NCBI RefSeq assembly: GCF_900129155.1
Contig: NZ_FQVF01000006.1
Span: 234,281 to 298,280, forward strand
Length of the DNA stretch: 64,000 nt
From: Marinomonas polaris DSM 16579
GTDB taxonomy: Bacteria > Pseudomonadota > Gammaproteobacteria > Pseudomonadales > Marinomonadaceae
Direction: 5' to 3'
Shown one piece after another: positions 1 through 8,644 of the stretch. Numbering within the stretch: the stretch's first letter is position 1; every line of letters begins with the position of its first letter. The position numbers and the translations under genes were made by a program. Below the pieces are notes generated by a model. That model saw nothing but the letters and a program-made list of their open reading frames with translations. It was not told where the DNA came from and searched no databases.

Positions 1-472
1 TGGTAAATTGAACTGGCTGTGCTAAATCAGCACCGCGCAACAATGCCATCACCTCTTGAAGGTCGTCTCGTTTTTTACCTGTTACACGAAGTTGGTCACC
101 CTGAATCTGCGCTTGAACTTTCGCTTTGCTATCTTTGATCATTTTAACGATTTTTTTCGCTTCGTCTGTTTCAAGACCTTCTTTCATTTTAACCGCTTGA
201 GAAGCGCGCATATTTCCTTTAACGACATCTTCTTTTTCCAAACTTTTTAAATCAATGCCACGGCCAACCAATTTTTGATTTAAAATATCAGACATCTGGC
301 GAAGTTGAGGCTCAGCCTCAGCTTCCATAACAACGCTTTTTTTGTCTTTAATTTCGTAGTGCGCTTTTACGCCTTTAAAGTCATAACGCGTTGTAATCTC
401 TCTGTTTGCCTGATCAACTGCGTTAGTGACTTCGTGCCAATCTAACTCAGATACTACGTCAAATGATGGCAT
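1..472 (-). CDS. yajQ: YajQ family nucleotide-binding protein (3' end cut by window edge)
   Basis: Reading leftwards from the ATG at 472-470, the frame stays open to the window edge (157 codons). It begins MPSFDVVSELDWHEVTNAVD and contains TRYDFKG, the QAVKMKEGLETDEAKKIVK stretch and KVQAQIQGDQLRVTGKKRDD, all typical of YajQ. The family is about 160 residues, so only the last few codons are missing. YajQ proteins are small cytoplasmic nucleotide-binding proteins; some homologues bind cyclic di-GMP and act with transcription factors, but that role is not shown by sequence here. It is divergent from panE, with 83 bp between the two starts. Confidence 0.93.
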   Translation of the reverse strand, partial: MPSFDVVSELDWHEVTNAVDQANREITTRYDFKGVKAHYEIKDKKSVVMEAEAEPQLRQMSDILNQKLVGRGIDLKSLEKEDVVKGNMRASQAVKMKEGLETDEAKKIVKMIKDSKAKVQAQIQGDQLRVTGKKRDDLQEVMALLRGADLAQPVQFT

Positions 473-555
473 TTTCTACTCCTTTGCATTTTCAATAATG
501 TATTTTGGGGTGATAATAACAGGGATTGAAATAAAACACCTAATGGAAACCTATT

Positions 556-1503
556 ATGAAGAACACGCCTTGGTTAATCATCGGCGCTGGCGCTATCGGC
601 CTATTTTGGGCTTGTAAGCTAGAAAAACTCGGCAATAAAGTCCATCTAGTGTATCGATCGGAGAACCCCGGTAAAAAGATCACCCTAGAATCTCTTACTG
701 ATGAAGAGGGGCAACAGCAAGTCAGTGTCTCTACGCATAAAATAAAAAGTTTCAAAGCGGAAGAGTTAACAGCTCAATACGATAAAGTACTGCTATGCAC
801 AAAGTCGTTTGATCTAAAAAATGCTTTCTCACAAATTGCAAACCACGTAACCAGTGATGCAAATATTGCCTGCCTATGCAATGGAATTGGGGCCCAGGAA
901 GATCTTCAAAACATTTTATTAGACACCCAAAACCTGTGGGCAGGAACAACCAGCGAAGGTGTTTTGAAAATAGAAGCGAATCACATTAAACACACAGGCT
1001 TAGGCGACTCCTACTTTGGCCAATGGCGTATTACTTCTCCCGCGAAAGAATTCCCTATTGAAAATATGACAGTAACGAATATTCACCAAAGAATGATCGA
1101 GAAGCTCGCAGTCAATGCGGTAATTAATCCGATTACTGCTATTTTCAACATACATAATGGCGATATTCTTAATGATGAATTTAAGCCGCTAATCGACGCA
1201 ACACTGTCTGAATTATCGAGTGTTTTTACTCATCCAAAATTTAGTTATGCGCAAGAGAGCCAACACCTTACCCAAGAAAACCTCAAAAACAGAGTGCACA
1301 CTATTGCCCAGCTCACTCGTTTAAATAGATCTTCTATGCACGAAGATCTTAGATTACAGCGCCAAACTGAAAACAGCTTTATTTCAGGCTTTTTACTTGA
1401 TAACAGCCCTATTGAATTGCCTGTACAGCGTTTACTTTTTGATGGCGTTGCCTATGCAGAGCAGAGAGAAGAGGTCAAAAAAAAGCTGCTAAGTCTTCCT
1501 TAG
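556..1503 (+). CDS. panE: 2-dehydropantoate 2-reductase (ketopantoate reductase)
   Basis: A 315-residue protein with an N-terminal Rossmann nucleotide-binding motif, GAGAIG at about residues 10-15, and the ApbA/PanE layout: N-terminal NADPH domain, then a helical C-terminal domain containing KLAVNAVINPITAIFN, where the family's catalytic lysine lies. It reduces 2-dehydropantoate to pantoate with NADPH, in the pantothenate/coenzyme A pathway in the cytoplasm. Length is normal for the family. The start sits at the end of a short leader after yajQ. Its stop codon lies inside the stem of a strong hairpin shared with the convergent gene to the right. Confidence 0.9.
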   Translation: MKNTPWLIIGAGAIGLFWACKLEKLGNKVHLVYRSENPGKKITLESLTDEEGQQQVSVSTHKIKSFKAEELTAQYDKVLLCTKSFDLKNAFSQIANHVTSDANIACLCNGIGAQEDLQNILLDTQNLWAGTTSEGVLKIEANHIKHTGLGDSYFGQWRITSPAKEFPIENMTVTNIHQRMIEKLAVNAVINPITAIFNIHNGDILNDEFKPLIDATLSELSSVFTHPKFSYAQESQHLTQENLKNRVHTIAQLTRLNRSSMHEDLRLQRQTENSFISGFLLDNSPIELPVQRLLFDGVAYAEQREEVKKKLLSLP

Positions 1504-1512
1504 CAGCTTTTT
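1481..1512. terminator. Bidirectional rho-independent terminator between panE and the cvfB-like gene
   Basis: A perfect 13-bp stem (1481-1493 with 1499-1511) closes a 5-nt loop. It is A-rich on the left and followed by T on the right, so it can work for both converging transcripts. The panE stop codon is inside the right arm. Confidence 0.85.
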
Positions 1513-1528
1513 CATCGATCAATTAAAG

Positions 1529-2362
1529 CTAAATTTTAGAGATCTTTTCTTTAGTAAGCAGTATTTTCTTCTCTTTATAAAGCGCACCTAATGCTTTTTT
1601 ATAGGTTGCCTTACTTACTTTAAACACTGCATAAATAGCTTCTGGTGATGCCTTGTCTGTCAATGGAGATTCACCACCATGAGCATCTAAGTAATCCAGA
1701 ATATCATCTAATATATTGCGCACTTTTTTGTAACCAACTTCTTGCAAGCTCAAATCAATCTTGCCGTCTTCACGCATCTGCTTGATAAAACCAACAGTTT
1801 TTTCACCCTTACGAAGCTGTCTAAAAGCATCTTCGAAAAATAGAACCCCCCAAAAGCGATTATCAATAACACACTTAAAGCCAATATTGGTTTTATCGCC
1901 GATAATAATAGAAACCTTATCACCTACACGATAAGGTGCTTCTTCGCGGTTCAACAAAGCATCTACTTTGGTGGTTGCAACAATACGGTTTGTCGCTTGA
2001 TCTAGGTAGATGAAAAGCAAATGCGTTTCACCTTCCTCTACACGGTTTTTCTGCTGACTAAAAGGCACCAATAAGTCTTTCGGTAACCCCCAATCAAAGA
2101 ATGCTCCAACTTGGTTTACTGCTATTGCAGTTAACGCAGCAAATTCTCCCACTTGAGCCTTAGGAAATTCAGTGGTTGAAATTAATTTATCATCTGAATC
2201 CAAATAAACGAACACTTCTACTTCATCGTCTACCGTCACGCCTTTTGGCACGTAACGCTTAGGGAGCAAAATTTCGCCTAATTGGTCGGCGTCTAAATAC
2301 ACACCAAAATCTTTTTCTTTAACGACTCTTAATGTATTTAAGCGCCCAATTTGTGTAGCCAT
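1529..2362 (-). CDS. S1-domain RNA-binding protein, CvfB/YitL-like
   Basis: The preferred start, MATQIGRLNTLRVVKEKDFG, is the ATG at 2362 preceded by GGAGAACTC; an in-frame upstream ATG at 2410 has no comparable ribosome site. The resulting 277-residue protein has repeated S1/OB-like segments (FGVYLDADQLGEILLPKRYV; GAFFDWGLPKDLLVPFSQQ; a third near residues 140-205) and a C-terminal winged-helix-like segment (ILDDILDYLDAHGGE onward). This is the CvfB/YitL architecture, an RNA-binding protein that affects gene expression in Firmicutes; its exact role in gammaproteobacteria is unclear. It converges on panE across a shared terminator. Confidence 0.85.
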   Translation of the reverse strand: MATQIGRLNTLRVVKEKDFGVYLDADQLGEILLPKRYVPKGVTVDDEVEVFVYLDSDDKLISTTEFPKAQVGEFAALTAIAVNQVGAFFDWGLPKDLLVPFSQQKNRVEEGETHLLFIYLDQATNRIVATTKVDALLNREEAPYRVGDKVSIIIGDKTNIGFKCVIDNRFWGVLFFEDAFRQLRKGEKTVGFIKQMREDGKIDLSLQEVGYKKVRNILDDILDYLDAHGGESPLTDKASPEAIYAVFKVSKATYKKALGALYKEKKILLTKEKISKI

Positions 2363-2441
2363 GAGTTCTCCGGCAAGCAATTTTTTTCGCACTATACGCA
2401 CTTCATTCATAAGCGCAATACAGATATTTTTAAGTCACAAG

Positions 2442-3002
2442 TTAACCATTATCTGCTTTCATACAACCAGCAAATATAGTATCTAACTTGGACTTCCCAA
2501 GCTCTTCCATTTTTTCAATATTTTGATTCGGTATCTCAGCTGTATCACCATAGAATTCAATCGCCTTATCAACACTAGCCTCTCTTAAAAGGTGCAGCAT
2601 CGGATAAGGAGAACGGTTGGTGTAATTAGATACATCATCTGGCTCTGTGCCTGAAAAACAATAATCAGGATGAAAAGTTGCCAATTGATAAACTCCTTCA
2701 CAACCTTGATCAAACATAAGATTTTCAGCGGTTTCTACAAAGTCTAAATAACGATGAAAATCATTAAATAAGGTTGGAAAAATCAGTAACGTCGTTTCTG
2801 TTTCTGGATGCTCATCCAGCCACTGAACCTCTGCCATCAACTCTTCTAGCGCCACATCCATCTTTTTGGATCGCAACACCATGCAACGTACGCTGTCTCG
2901 TTCCACTTCACGTTTAGCAAAAGGACAAACATTTAACGCCACAATAAACTCTTTTACCCATGTCATTGTTTGGGTGGTGACCAATTCATCTGATAGCAGC
3001 AT
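2442..3002 (-). CDS. DUF1415 family protein
   Basis: A 186-residue soluble protein with the conserved features of DUF1415: an early NVCPFAKREV motif, LLIFPTLFNDFHRYLDFVE in the middle, QLATFHPDYCFSGT and NYTNRSPYPMLHLLREASV. The conserved Cys, His and Asp residues suggest a catalytic or metal-binding site, but no biochemical function is established for the family. No signal peptide or membrane segment is visible. It lies upstream of the CvfB-like gene in the same direction (79 bp from its stop to the preferred cvfB start) and is divergent from srmB. Confidence 0.88.
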   Translation of the reverse strand: MLLSDELVTTQTMTWVKEFIVALNVCPFAKREVERDSVRCMVLRSKKMDVALEELMAEVQWLDEHPETETTLLIFPTLFNDFHRYLDFVETAENLMFDQGCEGVYQLATFHPDYCFSGTEPDDVSNYTNRSPYPMLHLLREASVDKAIEFYGDTAEIPNQNIEKMEELGKSKLDTIFAGCMKADNG

Positions 3003-3233
3003 AACGTGTCTTCTTATAAATATTTGTTAGTATTTTAGAGCAAAGCGTACAAAGGGTCTAACTTATCAAGCCATCATCTGAGGTTTAGATTTCGAATCCT
3101 CATAAAACAAGGTATCATGCCAGACAATACAGTCCATTATAGTGGCCATACGCCCAAATTCATTATGATTTTCATAGTTAATTTATGACATTCATAGTTG
3201 GTCGTACCACTTATCCTGCTACAGAGAGTTTAC

Positions 3234-4439
3234 ATGTCATTTGCTGAATTAGATTTGGATTTCACCATAGAACAAGCCATTAGTGATCTTGGCTTTGAAG
3301 CCCCAACAGAAATCCAAGAACAAGCTATACCAATCGCCTTAGATGGTTCAGACTTACTTGCAACAGCCCCAACTGGTACAGGGAAAACCATCGCCTTTTG
3401 CGCGCCAGCTATTCAGCATATTCTTGACCGTGATGAGCAATCTACCACCGCACCGAAAGTATTGATCTTGGCGCCAAGTCGCGAGCTAGCGCGCCAAATT
3501 TTCAATGTTGTAGAACAGCTAACAAAGCATACTCGTATTCAATCTCACCTCATCATTGGTGGCACGCCATATGGGATGCAGCAACAACAATTAAGTGAAC
3601 CATGTGACATTCTGGTTGCAACACCAGGTAGATTGGTTGAATTAGACGAAAAACAATGGCTTGATCTAACAGATGTGTCTTATTTCGTTATCGACGAAGC
3701 CGACCGTATGCTAGACATGGGCTTTGTAAGCGCCATCAACCACATTGCAAAAGAACTGCCTAAAAAGCACCAAACTTTGATGTTCTCTGCAACGCTAGAA
3801 GGCGAAAAAATGGGACGTTTTGCTAGCGCCCTATTAAATAGCGAGACGCAGCAAATTCGCCTAGGCGAATCATCCCGCACAGTGCCAAGCCAAATTCGCC
3901 AAATAGCTTACCGTGTAGACAGCGAAGAGCACAAAGAAGCCGTACTAAAACATCTATTAACGCAAGAGCGCGTTCAGCAAGCGGTGTTGTTTGTTTCTAA
4001 CCGCGAGCATGTTGACATATGGGTTCAACGTATCCGTAAAATGGGCTTAATGTGTGATGGCTTGCATGGCGAAATGAAACAAGGCGACCGCAGCGAACAC
4101 ATGAAGCAGATGAAGCGTGGCCGTTTGCAAGTATTGGTGGCAACCGACGTCGCCTCACGTGGCATCGACCTTCCAGAAATAAACACAGTAATCAACCTTC
4201 GTCTTCCACGTAAAGCTGACTCTTACATCCACCGCGCTGGACGTGCTTCACGCGAAGGTGAGCCGGGCGATTGCATTTCGTTGATCGACATTAACGACTT
4301 ACCAATGATTGAAAAGATTCAACGCTTTATGCAAGCCAACATTAAATTTGGCCGCATTGAAGGGCTTGAAGCAAAAACAAAAGCTCGCTCACCAAGCAGT
4401 AAGAAGAAAAAGAAGAAACCAGCTCCTAGTAAAAAATAA
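3234..4439 (+). CDS. srmB: DEAD-box ATP-dependent RNA helicase, SrmB type
   Basis: The start chosen is the ATG at 3234 (MSFAELDLDFTIEQAI), which matches the SrmB N-terminus; an upstream in-frame start at 3198 adds 12 residues with no homology. The 401-residue protein has the Q motif (FEAPTEIQEQAI), Walker A APTGTGKT, DEAD in VIDEADRMLDMGF, SAT in the linker, DVASRGID and a C-terminal Lys-rich tail. Motif VI reads HRAGRASREG instead of the usual HRIGRTARAG. SrmB helps assemble the 50S ribosomal subunit. An 18-bp terminator stem follows 16 bp downstream. Confidence 0.92.
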   Translation: MSFAELDLDFTIEQAISDLGFEAPTEIQEQAIPIALDGSDLLATAPTGTGKTIAFCAPAIQHILDRDEQSTTAPKVLILAPSRELARQIFNVVEQLTKHTRIQSHLIIGGTPYGMQQQQLSEPCDILVATPGRLVELDEKQWLDLTDVSYFVIDEADRMLDMGFVSAINHIAKELPKKHQTLMFSATLEGEKMGRFASALLNSETQQIRLGESSRTVPSQIRQIAYRVDSEEHKEAVLKHLLTQERVQQAVLFVSNREHVDIWVQRIRKMGLMCDGLHGEMKQGDRSEHMKQMKRGRLQVLVATDVASRGIDLPEINTVINLRLPRKADSYIHRAGRASREGEPGDCISLIDINDLPMIEKIQRFMQANIKFGRIEGLEAKTKARSPSSKKKKKKPAPSKK

Positions 4440-4455
4440 GGCTGGTTCAGCACTA

Positions 4456-4498
4456 TAGAAATAATAAAGGCGCTTCACTAGCGCCTTTATTATTTCTA
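4456..4498. terminator. Bidirectional rho-independent terminator between srmB and ribA
   Basis: A perfect 18-bp inverted repeat (4456-4473 with 4481-4498) around a 7-nt loop, with a GGCGC/GCGCC core and A/T-rich outer ends. It serves srmB and the convergent ribA. Confidence 0.9.
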
Positions 4499-4542
4499 TC
4501 TTTATGCATTTCTATCTAAAGTACAAAACTTGTACGTTACTC

Positions 4543-5151
4543 TTAGTCGAACTTCAAAGTATGCTGTTTACGCTTAGCCTTCGTTTCTAAATAGGAACGG
4601 TTATGCTGATTCACATGCACCTTGGTCGGAACTAATTCCGCAACATCAATACCGTGCTCTATTAGCTGCTGCGCTTTATCAGGATTATTTGTTAACAAAC
4701 GAACTTTGGAAACCCCAAGCGCTTGCAACATTTCTGCGGCAATACCGAAATCACGACCATCGTCTGGTAGATGCAACATCTCATTGGCTTGGTAAGTGTC
4801 ATAACCTTGGTCTTGCAAAGCATAGGCTTCTAGTTTTGCGTACAAACCAATACCACGACCCTCTTGACGTAAATAAAGAATGTAACCACCTTCTTCATTA
4901 ATTCGATCAATCGCTTCATCAAGCTGCTCGCCACAATCACAACGGCCAGAACCAAAGACATCACCGGTCAAACATTCTGAATGCAAACGAACCAGTGGAA
5001 TGCTGTTGTCAGCTTTTGCTGTTGTACCTTCGAAAAATATCCCTATATGTTCTTTGCCAGAATCATCACCGTTAAAGGAAATAAATTCGGCCATTACGTC
5101 GCCCGCCCTCACGGGAATTACCACTCGACGCTTAATTGTCAAATCACTCAT
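4543..5151 (-). CDS. ribA: GTP cyclohydrolase II
   Basis: A 202-residue protein that converts GTP to 2,5-diamino-6-ribosylamino-pyrimidinone 5'-phosphate, the first step of riboflavin synthesis. The zinc ligands are visible as C60, C71 and C73 in [17 protein letters not shown]. The [20 protein letters not shown] segment carries the catalytic arginine region, and [17 protein letters not shown] follows. It is a stand-alone RibA, not fused to RibB. No FMN riboswitch-like structure is obvious in the short upstream region, and no other riboflavin gene is adjacent. Confidence 0.95.
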   Translation of the reverse strand: MSDLTIKRRVVIPVRAGDVMAEFISFNGDDSGKEHIGIFFEGTTAKADNSIPLVRLHSECLTGDVFGSGRCDCGEQLDEAIDRINEEGGYILYLRQEGRGIGLYAKLEAYALQDQGYDTYQANEMLHLPDDGRDFGIAAEMLQALGVSKVRLLTNNPDKAQQLIEHGIDVAELVPTKVHVNQHNRSYLETKAKRKQHTLKFD

Positions 5152-5249
5152 ACTACTTCTCTACTAGGGACTTTTTTACTGTAACAAGTATAACGCCCAT
5201 TAATTTGGTCAAAAGCTAAAATATCAATGCTAAATAAGGAAATAAGCCT

Positions 5250-5723
5250 CTAAATCAAATGATCTAGTGGTAAAGAGGTTCGATTTATAATTCTTCGCAA
5301 CAAGAAGCTCGAATGCACACCAGTCACACCGGGAATACGCGTTAATCTTCCCAGTAGAAACTCCTGATAGCGATCCATGTCTTCTACCACCACTTCTATC
5401 AAATAATCAGCCGATTGCCCCGTCACCAAGTTGCAGGATTTTACCTCAGGAAAAGATTCTAGCGTCTTCTCAAATACCTCAAAGCGATCTGGAGTATGAC
5501 GATCCATACTAATCTGGATGAACGCAGTTAGTTTCAGGCCTAACTTATTCTGATTCAACAAGGTGACACTACGATCTATTACACCACTTTCTTCTAATGC
5601 CTTTACACGTCGCAAACAAGGAGATGCAGAAAGCCCAACACGATCTGCCAACTCTTGATTGGTTAAGCTAGAATCTTGCTGTAATTCTCGCAAAATATTC
5701 AAATCAATCTTATCAAACCCCAT
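5250..5723 (-). CDS. Lrp/AsnC family transcriptional regulator
   Basis: A 157-residue protein with an N-terminal helix-turn-helix (LNILRELQQDSSLTNQELADRVGLSASPCLRRVKALEESGVI) and a C-terminal RAM/AsnC ligand-binding domain (SCNLVTGQSADYLIEVVVEDMDRYQEFL). These regulators usually sense amino acids and form octamers. It is divergent from leuA with 194 bp between starts, so control of leuA, of itself or of both is plausible but inferred. Length is normal. The stop lies about 100 bp from the ribA start, and both genes run leftwards. Confidence 0.9.
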   Translation of the reverse strand: MGFDKIDLNILRELQQDSSLTNQELADRVGLSASPCLRRVKALEESGVIDRSVTLLNQNKLGLKLTAFIQISMDRHTPDRFEVFEKTLESFPEVKSCNLVTGQSADYLIEVVVEDMDRYQEFLLGRLTRIPGVTGVHSSFLLRRIINRTSLPLDHLI

Positions 5724-5848
5724 ATCAATAGCTCCACACTGCTAATTATAAGAAACATTACGCAATATAATGCTATTTAGATTGATATTTCCATTAAAAA
5801 ACGCAATCTTTTACTCAAAAAAATTAGTTATGATAGAAACATAGAAAA

Positions 5849-5864
5849 TCACTTAATCAAGTGA
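5849..5864. promoter_or_regulatory. Inverted repeat upstream of leuA, possible operator
   Basis: TCACTT-AATC-AAGTGA is a perfect 6-bp-arm palindrome in the intergenic region between the Lrp-type regulator and leuA, 53 bp before the leuA start. The position suits an operator or an mRNA leader hairpin. No function is demonstrated. Confidence 0.35.
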
Positions 5865-5917
5865 ACCAAATAACAATCTGAGCTTACCAGCTCAATTACA
5901 AAGAGAAGGGAAAGATT

Positions 5918-7606
5918 ATGACATCTTTTGACCGCACTGCTTTTGACCATAAAAAATATACGCCATTCAAGCCAGTCGCCATCGAAAACCGTACTTGGCC
6001 TGACAAATCAATCACTAAAGCGCCTATTTGGTCTAGCGTTGACCTACGCGATGGCAACCAAGCATTGGTAGAGCCAATGACAGTGGAACAAAAGAAACAA
6101 TTTTTCGCTCTACTAGTTGATGTTGGCTTTAAAGAAATCGAAGTCGGTTTCCCTGCTGCTTCACAGTTGGATTTTGACTTTGTTCGCTGGTTGATTGAAG
6201 AAGACCAAGTGCCAGACGATGTTTACGTTCAAGTATTGACTCAAGCGCGCCCAGAATTGATTGAGCGTACTTATGAATCACTAAAAGGTGCCAAAAAAGC
6301 TATCGTTCACGTCTACAACTCAACGTCTACAACACAACGTGAGCAAGTATTCCGCATGGACATGGAAGGCATCAAGCAAATCGCTGTCAATGGCGCTAAA
6401 TGCGTAAAAGAACACGCGGCGAAACACCCAGAAACAGAGTGGGTATTCCAATACTCACCAGAAAGCTTTACTGGTACAGAAATCGACTACGCCATTGAAG
6501 TGGTCAATGCCGTTACCGATGTGTGGCAACCAACTCCAGACAACAAAATTATTATCAACTTGCCTGCAACCGTAGAAGTTTCTACTCCTAACCGTTATGC
6601 AGACCAAATTGAATACTTCTGCCGCAATGTTAAACAACGCGACAGCATGATTGTAAGCCTACACACTCACAATGACCGTGGTTGTGGTGTAGCTGCAGCA
6701 GAATTAGGCGTTATGGCTGGTGCAGACCGTATCGAAGGCACATTGCTTGGTAACGGCGAGCGTACAGGCAATATGGACGTAGTCACTATGGCTATGAACA
6801 TATACAGCCAAGGTATTGATCCAGAGTTGGCGTTGGGCGATATGGACCGCATCATAAGTGTTGTTCAAGCTTGCACCTTGTTACAAGTTCACCCGCGTCA
6901 TCCATACGCAGGCGAATTGGTGTTCACCGCCTTCTCTGGCTCTCATCAAGATGCGATTAAGAAATGTTTGGCTAACCAGACAGACGACAAACCTTGGGAT
7001 GTGGCGTACTTGCCAATAGACCCTCGCGATGTCGGCCGCAGCTATCAAGAAGTCATTCGTGTGAACAGCCAATCAGGTAAAGGCGGCGTCGCTTATACTC
7101 TTGAACAAGAATACGGCTTGGCTTTGCCACGCTGGTTACAAGTAGAATTCAGCCCAATCGTTCAACGGTTTGCAGAGAAAGACGGCGGCGTTGTGGATGC
7201 TGAATCCATGAAAAACCTATTCGAAAGCAGTTTTATGACGGGCACTACCCCATACAAATTGGGCAAATACGATCTTGCAAAAGACGACGTAGATACAGTT
7301 AATGCCGAACTTATCAGCAACAGTTCTAGCATTAAGATTACGGGGAACGGCAACGGTGCGTTGTCTGCTTTCAGCGAAGCTCTAGGCAAACACTTCAATA
7401 TGCGCGTTGATATTATCCAATATCAAGAACATGCGCTAACGGTTGGCAGCGACTCGCAAGCTATTGCGTATGTTCAAGCTAATATTGACGGTGACCGTTA
7501 CAACGGTGTCGCCATTGATAACGATATTGTATCTGCTTCCATCCAAGCTTTATTGGCAACGGTGAATCAAAAAATTACCGCAAACCAAAACTCCGCTGTT
7601 GCGTAA
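5918..7606 (+). CDS. leuA: 2-isopropylmalate synthase
   Basis: A 562-residue enzyme that condenses acetyl-CoA with 2-oxoisovalerate, the committed step of leucine synthesis. DLRDGNQALVEPM near residue 42 supplies the catalytic Arg and the metal-binding Asp. SLHTHNDRGCG gives the metal-ligand histidines and GNGERTGN is the family signature. The C-terminal 130 or so residues form the LeuA allosteric (leucine feedback) domain. Length and the N-terminal KYTPFKPVAIENRTWPDK belong to the longer LeuA subfamily (about 560 residues). GAGAAGGG precedes the ATG. A strong terminator follows, so the gene is probably monocistronic. Confidence 0.95.
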   Translation: MTSFDRTAFDHKKYTPFKPVAIENRTWPDKSITKAPIWSSVDLRDGNQALVEPMTVEQKKQFFALLVDVGFKEIEVGFPAASQLDFDFVRWLIEEDQVPDDVYVQVLTQARPELIERTYESLKGAKKAIVHVYNSTSTTQREQVFRMDMEGIKQIAVNGAKCVKEHAAKHPETEWVFQYSPESFTGTEIDYAIEVVNAVTDVWQPTPDNKIIINLPATVEVSTPNRYADQIEYFCRNVKQRDSMIVSLHTHNDRGCGVAAAELGVMAGADRIEGTLLGNGERTGNMDVVTMAMNIYSQGIDPELALGDMDRIISVVQACTLLQVHPRHPYAGELVFTAFSGSHQDAIKKCLANQTDDKPWDVAYLPIDPRDVGRSYQEVIRVNSQSGKGGVAYTLEQEYGLALPRWLQVEFSPIVQRFAEKDGGVVDAESMKNLFESSFMTGTTPYKLGKYDLAKDDVDTVNAELISNSSSIKITGNGNGALSAFSEALGKHFNMRVDIIQYQEHALTVGSDSQAIAYVQANIDGDRYNGVAIDNDIVSASIQALLATVNQKITANQNSAVA

Positions 7607-7635
7607 TTAATAATTCTCTGCGAGTAGAAAGAAAC

Positions 7636-7672
7636 AAAAAAGCCGAAAATCACATCGATTTTCGGCTTTTTT
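7636..7672 (+). terminator. Rho-independent terminator after leuA
   Basis: A 15-bp perfect stem (7636-7650 with 7658-7672) containing AGCCGAAAAT/ATTTTCGGCT, followed by a T-rich run. It can also serve the convergent diguanylate cyclase gene because its left flank is A-rich. Confidence 0.88.
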
Positions 7673-7717
7673 ATGTGTTGTTTTAGCGTTACTAAGTTTT
7701 TAGTTTTGTTCACAGCA

Positions 7718-8644
7718 CTACAGTGGATGGTAAATCACTTTATTTCGGCCTGTATCTTTCGCTTCATATAATGATTGATCTGCTCGTTTCAATAGTGCAA
7801 CTTTATCTTCTAATTTACCTGCATACATAGTCACACCGATACTGGCTGTAATAGGGATTTCAGCACCTTCATGCACCACCGGATGTTCGGCAACGATCTT
7901 ACGATAACGATCAAATACCTTGAAAACATCATCTTCTTTAACATTATGCAAAATAATACCGAACTCCTCTCCTCCCAAGCGTCCAATAATATCACTGTCT
8001 CTTAGAGCCATTTTGATTCGCTTTGACACTTCAGCCAAAACAGCATCCCCAGCATCATGCCCAAAAGTATCATTGACGACTTTAAATTTATCAAGATCGA
8101 ACATGGCTAATGCCATAGGTACACCATAACGACGAGTAAAAGACATCTCTCTGTCTAGCATAAGCTCAAAAGAACGACGATTAGCAACACCAGTTAGATG
8201 ATCGGTTGATGCTAACTGCTCAAGAGCAAGATTTGAATCAACAAGGCGACGCCTCATATCTGCAATGCGTTGCATAGCCAACATTTTTGCCGACAGAACT
8301 TTTTGGCTGATTGGCTTCATAAGATAATCATCGCCGCCAGCTAAAATAGCCCCTTCTATATCATCATCTTCTGCGCTAGCGCTTAAAAAGATAACTGGCA
8401 ACCACTCTTGATTTTGTTGCTCTTGTATTTTACGAATAGATCTAACGGCATCAAAGCCATTGATATAGGGCATTTGGACATCCATTAAAATAAGATCCAA
8501 ATCCTGAGAATGCTCCAGAAACTGATCTATAGCTTCCTGCCCGTTACTGGCCTCTAAAGTTGTATAACCTAACTTTGACAAGTGAAGCTTCAGCAACAAA
8601 CGATCCGTGTTGGTATCATCAACCACTAACACTTTCATTGGCAT
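7718..8644 (-). CDS. Response regulator with GGDEF diguanylate cyclase domain
   Basis: A 308-residue two-domain protein. Residues 1-125 are a receiver with acidic pocket D9/D10, phospho-acceptor D55 (LILMDVQMP) and K110. Residues 145-305 are a GGDEF domain with an intact GGEEF at 224-228, metal ligand in FDLDKFK and an RDSD inhibitory (I) site at 215-218, exactly five residues upstream. It should make cyclic di-GMP from two GTP with product feedback. Its ATG overlaps the stop of the hybrid kinase gene as TAATG, implying translational coupling and a shared pathway. The PleD-like role is inferred. Confidence 0.93.
   Translation of the reverse strand: MPMKVLVVDDTNTDRLLLKLHLSKLGYTTLEASNGQEAIDQFLEHSQDLDLILMDVQMPYINGFDAVRSIRKIQEQQNQEWLPVIFLSASAEDDDIEGAILAGGDDYLMKPISQKVLSAKMLAMQRIADMRRRLVDSNLALEQLASTDHLTGVANRRSFELMLDREMSFTRRYGVPMALAMFDLDKFKVVNDTFGHDAGDAVLAEVSKRIKMALRDSDIIGRLGGEEFGIILHNVKEDDVFKVFDRYRKIVAEHPVVHEGAEIPITASIGVTMYAGKLEDKVALLKRADQSLYEAKDTGRNKVIYHPL

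Noticed and set aside
5152..5249. FMN riboswitch upstream of ribA
   Set aside because: The ribA leader between its start and the neighbouring Lrp-type gene is only about 100 bp and shows none of the conserved RFN element segments.
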